Both the position numbers and the translations under genes were made by a program. Shown here piece after piece: positions 17,351 through 25,195 of a stretch of DNA of 49,778 nt. Numbering within the stretch: position 1 is the stretch's first letter; every line of letters starts with the position of its first letter. The notes below the pieces were generated by a model that worked only from the letters and a program-made list of their open reading frames with translations, made no database searches and had not been told where the DNA came from. Source of the DNA: Bacillota bacterium (GTDB lineage: Bacteria > Bacillota > Clostridia > Tissierellales > Peptoniphilaceae); assembly GCA_029003555.1 (NCBI GenBank), contig JAQYCE010000060.1, positions 1-49,778 of the forward strand, in the 5' to 3' direction.

Positions 17351-18361
17351 ATGGGACAACCTACCATTAAAGATGTGGCAAAAATTGCCGGGGTATCAAT
17401 TTCGACGGTTTCACGGGTGATGAACAAGTCCAAGCCCGTCAGCCCGGAAGCCCAAAAAAAAGTGGAAGATGCTATTGATAAACTCGGCTTCAAGCCGAAT
17501 GAGCTTGCCCGGAGTTTGGTCATGAAAAAGTCCAACTCCATTGGCATCCTGATCAAAGACATCGGCATTGACTACATGGCCCAAATGGTCCGCGGTGCGG
17601 AAGAAATCGGCCGTATGTACAAGTACGATATCCTTCTAACCTCCAGCTATGGCGATTTGGACTTGGAGAAGAAGGCTGTGGATTTCCTTTACCGTAAACA
17701 GGTCGAGGGGATCATCTTGGTGACCGAAAAAATTGATCCGGAGATTATTATAAAGATTCGCGATTACCAGATTCCCTATATGCTTCTGGACCGCTATTAC
17801 CAATCCAAGGAGACCCATACGGTTGCTATCGATTACAAGAGTGCGATGAAAGAGATAGCAGATCACGTTTGCCGGCTTGGCAACAAAAAAATTGCCTATC
17901 TCCACGGGAACAACACCTATGAATTCGCCCAGGAAAAACTGGCCGGTTATGAAGAAGCTATGGCCGACCATGGCCTGGAGACTTATACGATTATGGCCGG
18001 GGATACGACCAATGAAGCCGGTTACCAGGCCATGAAAAAGTTCTACGAAGAAAAGAAGGACCTGGTTGATGACCTGGACTGCCTCATGTGTCAGAGCGAC
18101 CAATTGGCTTTTGGTGTCCTATCCTACTGCTATGACCATGGGATCAACGTGCCCAATGATCTCCAGGTAACAGGCATTGGTGGGTCCAATTTTACGCAAA
18201 TTATCCGTCCCAAGCTGACAACCATCCAGGAGCCCTATTATGATATGGGGGCTGTTGCTATGCGGATGTTGACCAAGATCCTTCAAAATAAGGAAAGCAT
18301 CACGGAGCCCATTCGTTTACCGGTTCAAATCCTCGATGGTCAATCGACAAAGAAGCGCTAA
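17351..18361 (+). CDS. ccpA: LacI-family regulator, CcpA-like
   Basis: A 336-residue LacI/GalR repressor. The N-terminal helix-turn-helix and hinge read TIKDVAKIAGVSISTVSRVMN and then PNELARSLVMKKS. The rest is a periplasmic-binding-protein-like effector domain (IGILIKD, VEGIILV, CDLxCQSDQLAFG-like core, IQEPYYDMGAVAMRML). The next gene encodes HPr with an intact Ser46, the co-repressor of CcpA, so catabolite control protein A is the best guess. However, family membership alone cannot exclude a local sugar repressor. The ORF-track ATG at 17312 has no ribosome site; ATG 17351 has GGAG 7 bases upstream. Confidence 0.75.
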   Translation: MGQPTIKDVAKIAGVSISTVSRVMNKSKPVSPEAQKKVEDAIDKLGFKPNELARSLVMKKSNSIGILIKDIGIDYMAQMVRGAEEIGRMYKYDILLTSSYGDLDLEKKAVDFLYRKQVEGIILVTEKIDPEIIIKIRDYQIPYMLLDRYYQSKETHTVAIDYKSAMKEIADHVCRLGNKKIAYLHGNNTYEFAQEKLAGYEEAMADHGLETYTIMAGDTTNEAGYQAMKKFYEEKKDLVDDLDCLMCQSDQLAFGVLSYCYDHGINVPNDLQVTGIGGSNFTQIIRPKLTTIQEPYYDMGAVAMRMLTKILQNKESITEPIRLPVQILDGQSTKKR

Positions 18362-18426
18362 ATTTTTGAGGAAATTTCACGATAACAGGTCATCTAAGAA
18401 GGCATTTGCTAATAAGGAGGTCATTT

Positions 18427-18687
18427 ATGGCAGAGAAAAAAGTTACCGTTACCAATGAAACCGGGCTTCACGCCCGTCCGGCCGCAGCCCTTGTCCAGTT
18501 TGTCAAGAACATCCCCGGCGATGTGGAGCTGGTGAAAGATGGAAAGGTAGCCAATGCCAAATCCATTTTTAACGTCATGAGCCTGGGGATTTCAAAGGGA
18601 ACGGAAATCCTCGTCCGTGTGACGGGTGAGAATGAAGAAGAATACGTGGACCGGGTGGTGGATTTCATCCAAAGCCTGACCGAATAA
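18427..18687 (+). CDS. ptsH: Phosphocarrier protein HPr
   Basis: Carries phosphate from enzyme I to PTS sugar transporters. The protein has 86 residues. The active His15 lies in TGLHARPAA, and the regulatory Ser46 in AKSIFNVMSLGI. Ser46 phosphorylation by HPr kinase turns HPr into the CcpA co-repressor, so the cell should encode HprK elsewhere. AAGGAGG stands 7 bases before ATG 18427; the ORF-track start at 18406 is upstream of this site. It follows the ccpA-like gene by 65 bases and is separated from ptsI by a strong terminator. Confidence 0.96.
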   Translation: MAEKKVTVTNETGLHARPAAALVQFVKNIPGDVELVKDGKVANAKSIFNVMSLGISKGTEILVRVTGENEEEYVDRVVDFIQSLTE

Positions 18688-18705
18688 GTAAGGATAAAAG
18701 GATAG

Positions 18706-18735
18706 AAAGGGGGCACCATCCGGTCCCCCTTTTTT
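18706..18735 (+). terminator. Intrinsic terminator between ptsH and ptsI
   Basis: AAAGGGGG pairs with CCCCCTTT, with an inner ACC/GGT stem and an ATCC loop (one bulged C), ending in TTTTTT. It lies within the ptsH-ptsI gap, 33 bases before the ptsI ATG. I see no clear promoter between it and ptsI, so it may work as a partial terminator. Confidence 0.82.
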
Positions 18736-18768
18736 ATTTCTCTTTCACCAGGAAAGGAAAAGTGGAAT

Positions 18769-20475
18769 ATGCTCAAAGAACTGAAAGGCCTGACCGCCTC
18801 GCCCGGCATTGCCATGGGCCCGGCAAAAATTTATTCGAAAGTGGACTTGACTATTACAAAAGAAATGGGAGAAGGGGGGGCGGAAAAAGAGTTGGAGAGG
18901 CTGAAATCCGCCTTTGATGCCTACCTGGAAAAGCTCAGGAATACGGAATCCGATAACGAAGTCCAGGCTTCTGTCACCCAGGCCCATATAGAACTCCTTT
19001 CAGATCCTTACTTCATTGAAACCGCCTCCGGTCTGGTCCAAGATGAGGAGGTCAGCGCTTCCTGGGCTCTCCGTGAAACGGCCAGCCAGATGGCGGCGAT
19101 GATGGAATCCCTGGATGATCCCTACCTGCGGGAAAGGGGGGCGGACTATAGGGACATCGGTCAAAACCTTCTCTATATCCTGGAAGGTGTGGACGGTGGA
19201 GACCTTTCACAGCTTGAAGAAAACTGCATTATCATCTCATCGGAACTCACCCCCTCGGATACTTCCACCATGGGCCGGGACCATGTTTTGGGCTTTGCCA
19301 ATGACCTGGGCGGGAAGACCTCCCATGTAGCCATCATCGCCCAAACCCTGGATATTCCGGCCCTTGTCGGCATGAAGACAGTAAGTCAGGAGGTAAAGGA
19401 CGGGGATGATTTGATTCTGGATGCCGACCAGGGCCTCCTCCTGGTTAATCCGGATGAGGAAACCAAAGAGAGTTATCGTAAGAAAATCCTTGACCGGGAG
19501 GAGGAGAGAACTCGCTTGGAAAAGGTCAAGGATAAGGCGGCCATCACCAAGGACGGAAAGAAAATTGAGGTTGTCTGCAATGTCGGCAATTTGGAGGACT
19601 TGAAGGAAGGGCTAAAAAGAGGGGCCGATGGAGTTGGTCTCTTCCGGACGGAATTCCTATACATGGAAAATGACCATTTCCCCAGCGAGGAAGAGCAATT
19701 TCAGGTCTACCGGGCAGCGGCTTCACGCCTGAGTCAGTCCCCCCTCCTTATTCGGACCCTGGATATTGGGGGAGATAAGTCCCTTTCCTACTTTGACTTT
19801 CCCAAGGAGGACAACCCCTTCTTAGGTTGGCGGGCCCTGCGGATTTCCTTTGACCTCCCGGATGTCTTCGAGGCCCAGGTTAGGGCCATCCTCCGGGCAT
19901 CGGTCTTTGGCAATGTCAAACTCTTTTTACCCATGGTGGTTTCTGTGGATGAAATCCTGGAGGCTCAGAACCGGATCGCCTCGATAAAAGATGACCTCCG
20001 CCAAGAGGGAATTCCTTTTAATGAGGAGATGGAGGTAGGAATCATGATCGAGACTCCGGCTTCGGTCCTGATTGCGGATGACCTGGCCCGGCATTGCGAC
20101 TTCTTCTCCATTGGGACCAACGACCTGACCCAGTACATTCTTGCTGCCGACCGGGGGAATGACAAGGTTGCCGGCATCTATAATTCCTACCAACCCTCGG
20201 TCCTTCGGGCCATAAAAAAAGTCATCGATGCGGCCCATGGGGCGGGCAAGTGGTGCGGCATGTGCGGAGGATTTGCTTCCGACCACCGGGCCACTTATAT
20301 GCTTCTTGGTATGGGGCTGGATGAGTTTTCTGTCGTGGGTTCCCAGGTGGCCAAGGTCAAGGACCTGGTCCTTGGTGCCCGGCTTGACGCCGCCCAAGCC
20401 TTTGCTCAAGAGATACTGGCTGCCGACCGACTGGATGAGGTGGAGAAGCTGATTGCTGAAAACCCGGTCCAGTAA
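18769..20475 (+). CDS. ptsI: PTS enzyme I (phosphoenolpyruvate-protein phosphotransferase)
   Basis: Transfers phosphate from PEP to HPr. The protein has 568 residues, the usual length. The active His186 is in GGKTSHVAI. The PEP-binding barrel has GADGVGLFRTEFLYM, TLDIGGDKSL, the arginine-containing GWRALRIS, MIETPAS and FFSIGTNDLTQY. The active-site cysteine is present in MCGGFASD, but the residue that is usually Glu (CGE) is Gly here, a mild departure. GGAAAGG lies upstream of ATG 18769. It follows ptsH after an intrinsic terminator. Confidence 0.95.
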   Translation: MLKELKGLTASPGIAMGPAKIYSKVDLTITKEMGEGGAEKELERLKSAFDAYLEKLRNTESDNEVQASVTQAHIELLSDPYFIETASGLVQDEEVSASWALRETASQMAAMMESLDDPYLRERGADYRDIGQNLLYILEGVDGGDLSQLEENCIIISSELTPSDTSTMGRDHVLGFANDLGGKTSHVAIIAQTLDIPALVGMKTVSQEVKDGDDLILDADQGLLLVNPDEETKESYRKKILDREEERTRLEKVKDKAAITKDGKKIEVVCNVGNLEDLKEGLKRGADGVGLFRTEFLYMENDHFPSEEEQFQVYRAAASRLSQSPLLIRTLDIGGDKSLSYFDFPKEDNPFLGWRALRISFDLPDVFEAQVRAILRASVFGNVKLFLPMVVSVDEILEAQNRIASIKDDLRQEGIPFNEEMEVGIMIETPASVLIADDLARHCDFFSIGTNDLTQYILAADRGNDKVAGIYNSYQPSVLRAIKKVIDAAHGAGKWCGMCGGFASDHRATYMLLGMGLDEFSVVGSQVAKVKDLVLGARLDAAQAFAQEILAADRLDEVEKLIAENPVQ

Positions 20476-20501
20476 GAACATTTGAAAGTTTCTTTGAAAG
20501 A

Positions 20502-20529
20502 TTGAAGAAATCTCCTTCTTCGTTACAAT
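20502..20529 (+). promoter_or_regulatory. Possible promoter of the metal ABC importer operon
   Basis: TTGAAG, 16-base spacer, TACAAT, about 100 bases before the znuA-like ATG. A terminator-like hairpin lies between it and the gene. Confidence 0.5.
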
Positions 20530-20548
20530 AGAAGAAAAGAATCAATCG

Positions 20549-20585
20549 GAATGAGGAAGCTCTGGCTTCCTCATTCTTTGTCTTT
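20549..20585 (+). terminator. Terminator-like hairpin in the ptsI-znuA gap
   Basis: GAATGAGGAAGC-TCTG-GCTTCCTCATTC is a perfect 12-bp stem with a 4-base loop followed by TTTGTCTTT. It may end the ptsI transcript or act as an attenuator in the leader of the importer operon; the promoter just upstream favours the second or both. Confidence 0.7.
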
Positions 20586-20590
20586 AAGAC

Positions 20591-20602
20591 ATTTGATCAA
20601 AT
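20591..20602. repeat. Palindrome upstream of the metal importer operon
   Basis: ATTTGATCAAAT is a perfect 12-base palindrome 30 bases before the ATG, a candidate operator. It does not match the Bacillus Zur or streptococcal AdcR boxes that I know. Confidence 0.4.
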
Positions 20603-20631
20603 TATCTAATGAAAAAAGAAGGAGAAATAGA

Positions 20632-21675
20632 ATGCGAAGAAAAATGATTTTACCCTTATTGCTTGTTTTTTCCCTTGCCCTTGTTCTTGTTGGATGTGGG
20701 AAGAAGACAGACCAAGCTTCAGAAAATTCCGGAGAGAGGGGATCCCAACGGAAGGTCTATGTGACCACACCGGCCCTCTATGATTTTGCCCGGATGATTG
20801 GTGGGGAAAAAGTTGAGGTGGAAAACCTGGTCCAGGGAGGGGGGGACCTCCACCACTGGGAACCCAGTCCGGACTTGATCCGGAAGATCAACCAGGCCGA
20901 TCTTTTCTTGATCAACGGTGCGGGCCTGGAGGGATGGTTGGACAAACTCAGTGCTTCTCTGGAGCCCACCCTCAAGTTGGTGGATACCAGCCAAGGCATT
21001 GATATTATCATGGCTGACCATGATCACGATGAGGACCATGACGAGGACCATGACGAGGACCACGACCACGACAAGGATCATGATCATGATCATGATGTGG
21101 ATCATGACCATGGTGAGGACCATGACCACGGTGGAAAGGATCCCCATTTCTGGACCTCTCTTAAGGCAGGAAGAATCCAGGCGAAAAATGTCTACCAGGC
21201 CTTAGTTGACCTGGATCCTGAGAACAAGGATTATTTTAAGGACCAATGGGACAAGCTGGAGAAGATCTTCCAGGAATTGGACGACAAGTATGCCAAGGCA
21301 TTGGCCGGAAAAGAAGGGAAGACCCTGATTGTTCCCCACCTGGCCTTTTCTTACCTTTGCCGGGACTATGGCTTCCAACAGGTGGGCCTCCAGGGCCATC
21401 ACGCGGATGGTCAGCTTTCCGCAGGAAAAATCCGACAAATTGTTGACTTAGCGACATCCCAGGGCATTACCACTATCTTCTATGAGGGCTTTGGGGACGA
21501 CTCAGCCGCCCAGAACCTGGCCATGGAGATTGCCGGAAAAGCTCTCCCTTTATACACGATTGAAAGCATTGATGATAAGGAGAGGGAAAAGGGAGAAAAT
21601 TATTTTACCCTTATGGAAAAGAATTTGGAGTCCATTGTTCAATCTTTTGAAGGAGAAAGTGGAGACGGGGAATAA
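20632..21675 (+). CDS. znuA: Zinc/manganese ABC importer, substrate-binding lipoprotein
   Basis: Captures metal outside the membrane and passes it to the permease. It has 347 residues, with a lipoprotein signal (LALVLVGC, Cys22) and cluster A-I fold signatures. The latter include the first metal His in DLHHWEPSP, then DPHFWTS and a later LQGHHADGQLS. Between the first and second metal ligands lies a long His/Asp-rich loop (repeats of DHDED and DHDHD, about residues 130-165) typical of zinc-specific ZnuA proteins. ATG 20632 follows GAAGGAG; the ORF-track start at 20551 would bury the signal peptide. It overlaps the ATPase gene by one base (TAATG). Zinc is inferred from the His loop. Confidence 0.92.
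   Translation: MRRKMILPLLLVFSLALVLVGCGKKTDQASENSGERGSQRKVYVTTPALYDFARMIGGEKVEVENLVQGGGDLHHWEPSPDLIRKINQADLFLINGAGLEGWLDKLSASLEPTLKLVDTSQGIDIIMADHDHDEDHDEDHDEDHDHDKDHDHDHDVDHDHGEDHDHGGKDPHFWTSLKAGRIQAKNVYQALVDLDPENKDYFKDQWDKLEKIFQELDDKYAKALAGKEGKTLIVPHLAFSYLCRDYGFQQVGLQGHHADGQLSAGKIRQIVDLATSQGITTIFYEGFGDDSAAQNLAMEIAGKALPLYTIESIDDKEREKGENYFTLMEKNLESIVQSFEGESGDGE
21016..21132 (+). repeat. Hexanucleotide-type tandem repeat coding the His/Asp loop
   Basis: About 20 copies of imperfect GAYGAG/GACCAY hexamers (for example GAGGACCATGAC repeated in direct order, then GATCATGATCATGAT) encode the metal-binding loop of the lipoprotein. Such tracts may change length by slippage in steps that keep the frame. 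Confidence 0.8.
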
Positions 21676-22352
21676 TGAAGAACCAGCCGATCTACCAAAT
21701 AAAGGATCTTTCTTTTTCCTATGAATCAGGCCCGGTCCTCCGTGGGATTAGTCTGGAGATTCACCAAGGGGACTATGTGGGCATTCTTGGAGAAAATGGG
21801 GGAGGGAAGTCCACCCTCCTCCGAATTTTGGCCGGAGAACTTCGTCCGGACGAGGGTCAGATCCTCGTGTTCGGGAAAAGATCTTTTACCAGGGAGATTA
21901 GGAAAGCTATTGGTTATGTTCCCCAAGTGGATCCAGCCAACCAGTCGGCCTTTCCCATTTCCTGCGAGGAGATGGTGGGTCTGGGACTCACGGGGGAAAT
22001 TTTCCCCCGCTTCTACCGGACCCGGGGAGAAAAGGAGCAAATTGCCTACTCCCTTCACCACCTGGGTATGGAGGACTTCGCGAAGATCAACTTCCATGAC
22101 TTATCCGGGGGCCAAAAACAAAGGATCCTAATTGCCAAGGCCCTGGTCAAGGAACCCAAGGTCCTCCTCCTGGATGAGCCCACGGTAGGGGTGGATGAGG
22201 CCCATAAGAAAGTTCTTTTTGACATCCTGGACCATATGAACCGGGTTCATGACATGACGGTGATCATGGTGACCCATGAAACCGCCCTGGGCAAGTCCCA
22301 TTGGGGGAAGACCTATGAGATCTCTGACCATAGACTGGAGTTGTCATGCTGA
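21675..22352 (+). CDS. znuC: Metal ABC importer, ATP-binding protein
   Basis: Powers metal uptake by ATP hydrolysis. It has 225 residues. The Walker A motif is GENGGGKST, the Q loop YVPQVDP, the signature LSGGQKQR, and Walker B VLLLDEPTVGVDE with the switch His in VTHE. The start overlaps the znuA stop (TAATG), and GGAGACGGGG lies upstream. It overlaps the permease gene by 7 bases, so all three subunits are coupled. Confidence 0.94.
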   Translation: MKNQPIYQIKDLSFSYESGPVLRGISLEIHQGDYVGILGENGGGKSTLLRILAGELRPDEGQILVFGKRSFTREIRKAIGYVPQVDPANQSAFPISCEEMVGLGLTGEIFPRFYRTRGEKEQIAYSLHHLGMEDFAKINFHDLSGGQKQRILIAKALVKEPKVLLLDEPTVGVDEAHKKVLFDILDHMNRVHDMTVIMVTHETALGKSHWGKTYEISDHRLELSC

Positions 22353-23161
22353 GTTATGCCTTTATGCAAAGAGCATTGGCGGTTGGCCTCCTTCTCGGCT
22401 TGACCATCCCCATGATGGGGGTGGTGGTCGTTAACCGGCGGACATCGACCATTGGAGATGCCCTGGCCCACAGCTCCCTGGCAGGAATCGGCCTGGGTTT
22501 AGTCTTGGGCATTGCCCCTATTTACGGGGCCATCCTTATGACCCTGGTCGGAGCCTTTGCCATCGAAGGCCTCCGGCGAAAATTTCCGAAAAACGGAGAC
22601 CTGGCCACGGCTATGGTTCTTTCCCTAGGGGTTGGCCTGGCTTCTCTCTTTACCGACTGGGTCCCCATGGGGGCGAATATGGAGTCCTATCTCTTCGGAT
22701 CCATTGTCTCCAGTTCCACTCAGGATGTCCTGATCGTTGCGGCCCTCTCCCTGGTCATCAGCCTTTCTTTTGTCCTTTTTTATGGGCCCTTAGCTTTTCT
22801 TAGCCTGGATCCGGTGGGGGCCAGGATTTCCGGCCTTCCGGCAGAGGGGATCGATTCTTTTTTCACCTTTCTTTTAGCCCTGACTATTGCCGTCGCCTCC
22901 AAGACCATTGGCGTCCTCATGGTCTCCTCCCTCCTCATCCTCCCGGTGGCTACGGCTATGGTCACCTGCCATTCCTATGGATCTGCCGTCCGTCGGTCGA
23001 TCCTCTGGGGGATGGTCATGGTCCTCTCCGGTCTGACCCTTTCCTACTACTTTTCCTTAAAGCCCGGTGGAGCCATCGTCCTGATCGGTGTTTTTATCTT
23101 TTTACTCAACCTGGCTATCCGGTCTTTTCGGCAAAAGCGTAATCGGACTCAAGATGGGTAA
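22346..23161 (+). CDS. znuB: Metal ABC importer, permease
   Basis: Membrane channel of the importer, 271 residues with about eight hydrophobic spans. Family features are the early MMGVVVVNRRTSTIGDALAHSSLAGIGLGL and the later LMVSSLLILPVATAMV coupling region. The start overlaps the end of znuC. The operon appears to end here; no clear terminator is seen in the following 100 bases. Confidence 0.94.
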   Translation: MLSYAFMQRALAVGLLLGLTIPMMGVVVVNRRTSTIGDALAHSSLAGIGLGLVLGIAPIYGAILMTLVGAFAIEGLRRKFPKNGDLATAMVLSLGVGLASLFTDWVPMGANMESYLFGSIVSSSTQDVLIVAALSLVISLSFVLFYGPLAFLSLDPVGARISGLPAEGIDSFFTFLLALTIAVASKTIGVLMVSSLLILPVATAMVTCHSYGSAVRRSILWGMVMVLSGLTLSYYFSLKPGGAIVLIGVFIFLLNLAIRSFRQKRNRTQDG

Positions 23162-23199
23162 TTTTACAAATTCTTGAAAGAAATCAAAGAGTCTTTTTC

Positions 23200-23223
23200 T
23201 TGAAAACGGTTCTATGGTAAAAT
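23200..23223 (+). promoter_or_regulatory. Promoter of yitT with overlapping cre-like element
   Basis: TTGAAAACGGTTCTA (23200-23214) matches the cre consensus WTGNAANCGNWNNCW at all but one position. It runs straight into an extended -10, TATGGTAAAAT. A hairpin (AGAAATCAGGCT with GGCCCGATTTCT, one mismatch) occupies the predicted 5' end of the transcript. Confidence 0.55.
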
Positions 23224-23313
23224 AGAAATCAGGCTGATTTCCCCTGAGAAGTCAGGCCCGATTTCTTGCTGATTATGAACAAATTTGAAGAGAATAAGAG
23301 GGAGGGAAATCTT

Positions 23314-24204
23314 GTGCAGGCGACCCTAAAAAAATTATCATTAATTTTTCTTGGTTCATTTATCATGTCCTTGGGGGCAACCTATTTTTATGTCCCCTAT
23401 AACCTGGCTGCCGGCGGAGTATCCGGCCTATCCATCATCATCAACCAGATCTTTCCCTTCCTGCCGGTTGGTTTACTGATGAACCTGGGCAATGTTCTTT
23501 TCTTTGTCATTGGTCTAATATGCCTGGACAGGTCATTCGGCGTCTACACCCTCTTCGGCGCTTTTTCCTATTCTCTTCCTGTTTTTTTTATGGAAAGATA
23601 TTTCATGCCGTCCCAACCCCTGACGGATTCTCCCATCATTGCCTTAATCATTGGGGCCACCCTTTATGGGATCGGTTTGACCTTTGTCTTTCTCCAAAAC
23701 GCCTCCACCGGGGGGACGGATATCGTCACAAAAATCCTCAATGTTCATTTCGGGATTTCCTACTCGACCGGCTTCCTGATTTCCGATGGAGTGGTCGTCC
23801 TTTTATCCGGCATTTTTATTTCGGTCAATGAGGCCCTCTATGCGGTCGTGGCTATCATGGTCCAATCTGCGATCCTGGATTATGCCATCACCGGTTTGGA
23901 CCGGCGGATGGTCCTGAATATCATCACAAAAAAACAGGATGAGGTTTGCGCCTTTATCATGCAAGACCTGAAGAGGGGGGTTACCCTTCTTTCCAGCCGG
24001 GGCGGTTTTACCAAGAAAGAAAAAGAGACGATTGTTACCATCGTCCGGAAGCAGGAGTATGCGAAGATAAAGACCCTGGTGGAAAGAATCGACCCCACTG
24101 CCTTTTTCTACGTTTATAGCGCCAGTGAAGTCATGGGAGAGGGATTTACCTTTCCCAAGACCAAACAGGTGGACAAGCTCGTAGAAAACATAATGGAAGA
24201 CTAG
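23314..24204 (+). CDS. YitT-family integral membrane protein
   Basis: A 296-residue protein. Five to six membrane spans occupy residues 1-190, with the family motifs AAGGVSGLSIIIN and NASTGGTDIVTKIL. A cytoplasmic DUF2179-type domain follows (GVTLLSSRGGFTKKEKETIVTIV...YSASEVMGEGF). Transport substrate is unknown. I choose GTG 23314 because GGGAGGG lies 7 bases before it. The ORF-track start (23266) and ATG 23275 lack ribosome sites and would add a charged extension to the first span. It is followed 10 bases later by cvfB, an arrangement (yitT near yitL/cvfB) also seen in Bacillus. Confidence 0.88.
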   Translation: MQATLKKLSLIFLGSFIMSLGATYFYVPYNLAAGGVSGLSIIINQIFPFLPVGLLMNLGNVLFFVIGLICLDRSFGVYTLFGAFSYSLPVFFMERYFMPSQPLTDSPIIALIIGATLYGIGLTFVFLQNASTGGTDIVTKILNVHFGISYSTGFLISDGVVVLLSGIFISVNEALYAVVAIMVQSAILDYAITGLDRRMVLNIITKKQDEVCAFIMQDLKRGVTLLSSRGGFTKKEKETIVTIVRKQEYAKIKTLVERIDPTAFFYVYSASEVMGEGFTFPKTKQVDKLVENIMED

Positions 24205-24214
24205 GGAGTTAAAC

Positions 24215-25054
24215 ATGGAACTTGGAAAACGCCAATACTTAAAAATTGAACGGATCCGGCCCATAGGGGCAATCTTAGAAGGAAACATCCTTTTGCCCAA
24301 AAAAGAATGTCCGGAAGATGCCCGAGTTGGCCAGGCCCTGGATGTTTACTTATATACGGATAGTGAGGACCGACCCATCGCAACAACCAGAGAGGTCATG
24401 ATTGAATTGGGTGGTCTGGCGATACTGGAGGTGGTGGACACAGCCCGAATCGGAGCCTTTCTCCACTGGGGCCTGCCCAAAGATCTCTTCCTTCCACGAA
24501 ATGAAATCATAGGTAAACTGAAAAAGGAGGACCTGGTCCTGGTTGCCTGCTATTTGGACAGAGAAGGTCGTCTAGCAGCGACCATGAAAGTGAATTCTTA
24601 TTTCCAACCGGCCAGGGGATTGAAGGAAAACGATCAGGTCCAAGCCAAGGTCTATGCGAAAAATAGGGACTACGGGTCTTTCTGCCTGGTCGAGGGAAAG
24701 TACAATGGTCTGATTCCCACCGATAAGACGGAAGGAATTTTACAAATTGGTGAAGAAGTAACCTGCCGGGTAACCCATGTGAAAGAAGACGGGAAGGTGG
24801 ACCTATCCATGAAAACTCGGGCCTACCAGAGGTTGGATGAGGATGCCCGAACTATCTACCAAACCCTTTCGGCCAACCACGGCTTCCTCCGCATCAATGA
24901 CAAGTCCTCTCCTGCGGATATCAAGCTCCTCTTCGGTATGTCCAAGGCCCAATTTAAGCGGTCTGTTGGACGTCTCCTGAAAACAGGGGCTGTTCAATTC
25001 GAAGGAGACGGCTTATCCATCAAGCCATCGAAGGATCAAGATGACAAGCGGTAA
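24215..25054 (+). CDS. cvfB: S1 RNA-binding protein CvfB family
   Basis: An RNA-binding protein of 279 residues with S1-type beta-barrels (clearest at about 140-200: VQAKVYAKNRDYGSFCLVEGKYNGLIP...GEEVTCRVTHVKEDGKVDLSMK). A C-terminal winged-helix follows (DIKLLFGMSKAQFKRSVGRLLKTG). This is the layout of CvfB/YitL, which affects RNA turnover and virulence-factor expression in staphylococci. AGGGAG precedes the ATG. The stop overlaps ATG 25041, the probable original start of the dipeptidase gene. Confidence 0.88.
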   Translation: MELGKRQYLKIERIRPIGAILEGNILLPKKECPEDARVGQALDVYLYTDSEDRPIATTREVMIELGGLAILEVVDTARIGAFLHWGLPKDLFLPRNEIIGKLKKEDLVLVACYLDREGRLAATMKVNSYFQPARGLKENDQVQAKVYAKNRDYGSFCLVEGKYNGLIPTDKTEGILQIGEEVTCRVTHVKEDGKVDLSMKTRAYQRLDEDARTIYQTLSANHGFLRINDKSSPADIKLLFGMSKAQFKRSVGRLLKTGAVQFEGDGLSIKPSKDQDDKR

Positions 25055-25148
25055 TTATATAGAGCTCGACCGGATGGAAGGAAATCTTGAAGGAGAGGCG
25101 ATTCTCACCCATCCGTCTTCCGGTATTTTTCGAAAATTTCAGCCATAG
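25041..25148 (+). other. Displaced 5' end of the pepD gene (probable frameshift)
   Basis: ATG 25041 has AAGGA 6 bases upstream and overlaps the cvfB stop, as expected for the next gene of an operon. It reads 35 codons (MTSGNYIELDRMEG...) and stops at TAG 25146. A shift of one base near 25108-25120, for example a lost C in the CCC at 25108-25110, would join it to the other frame, which reads SVFRYFSKISAIARPSGHEE, a typical PepD N-terminus, and then continues into the 25196 ORF. Confidence 0.6.
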
Positions 25149-25195
25149 CCCGCCCTTCCGGCCATGAGGAGGCTCTGGGCAAGGCCCTGGTCGCC

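Noticed and set aside
20719-21147. Methionine/isoleucine-rich - strand ORF opposite the znuA His loop
   Set aside because: It is the reverse reading of the GAC/CAT repeats, not a membrane protein gene.
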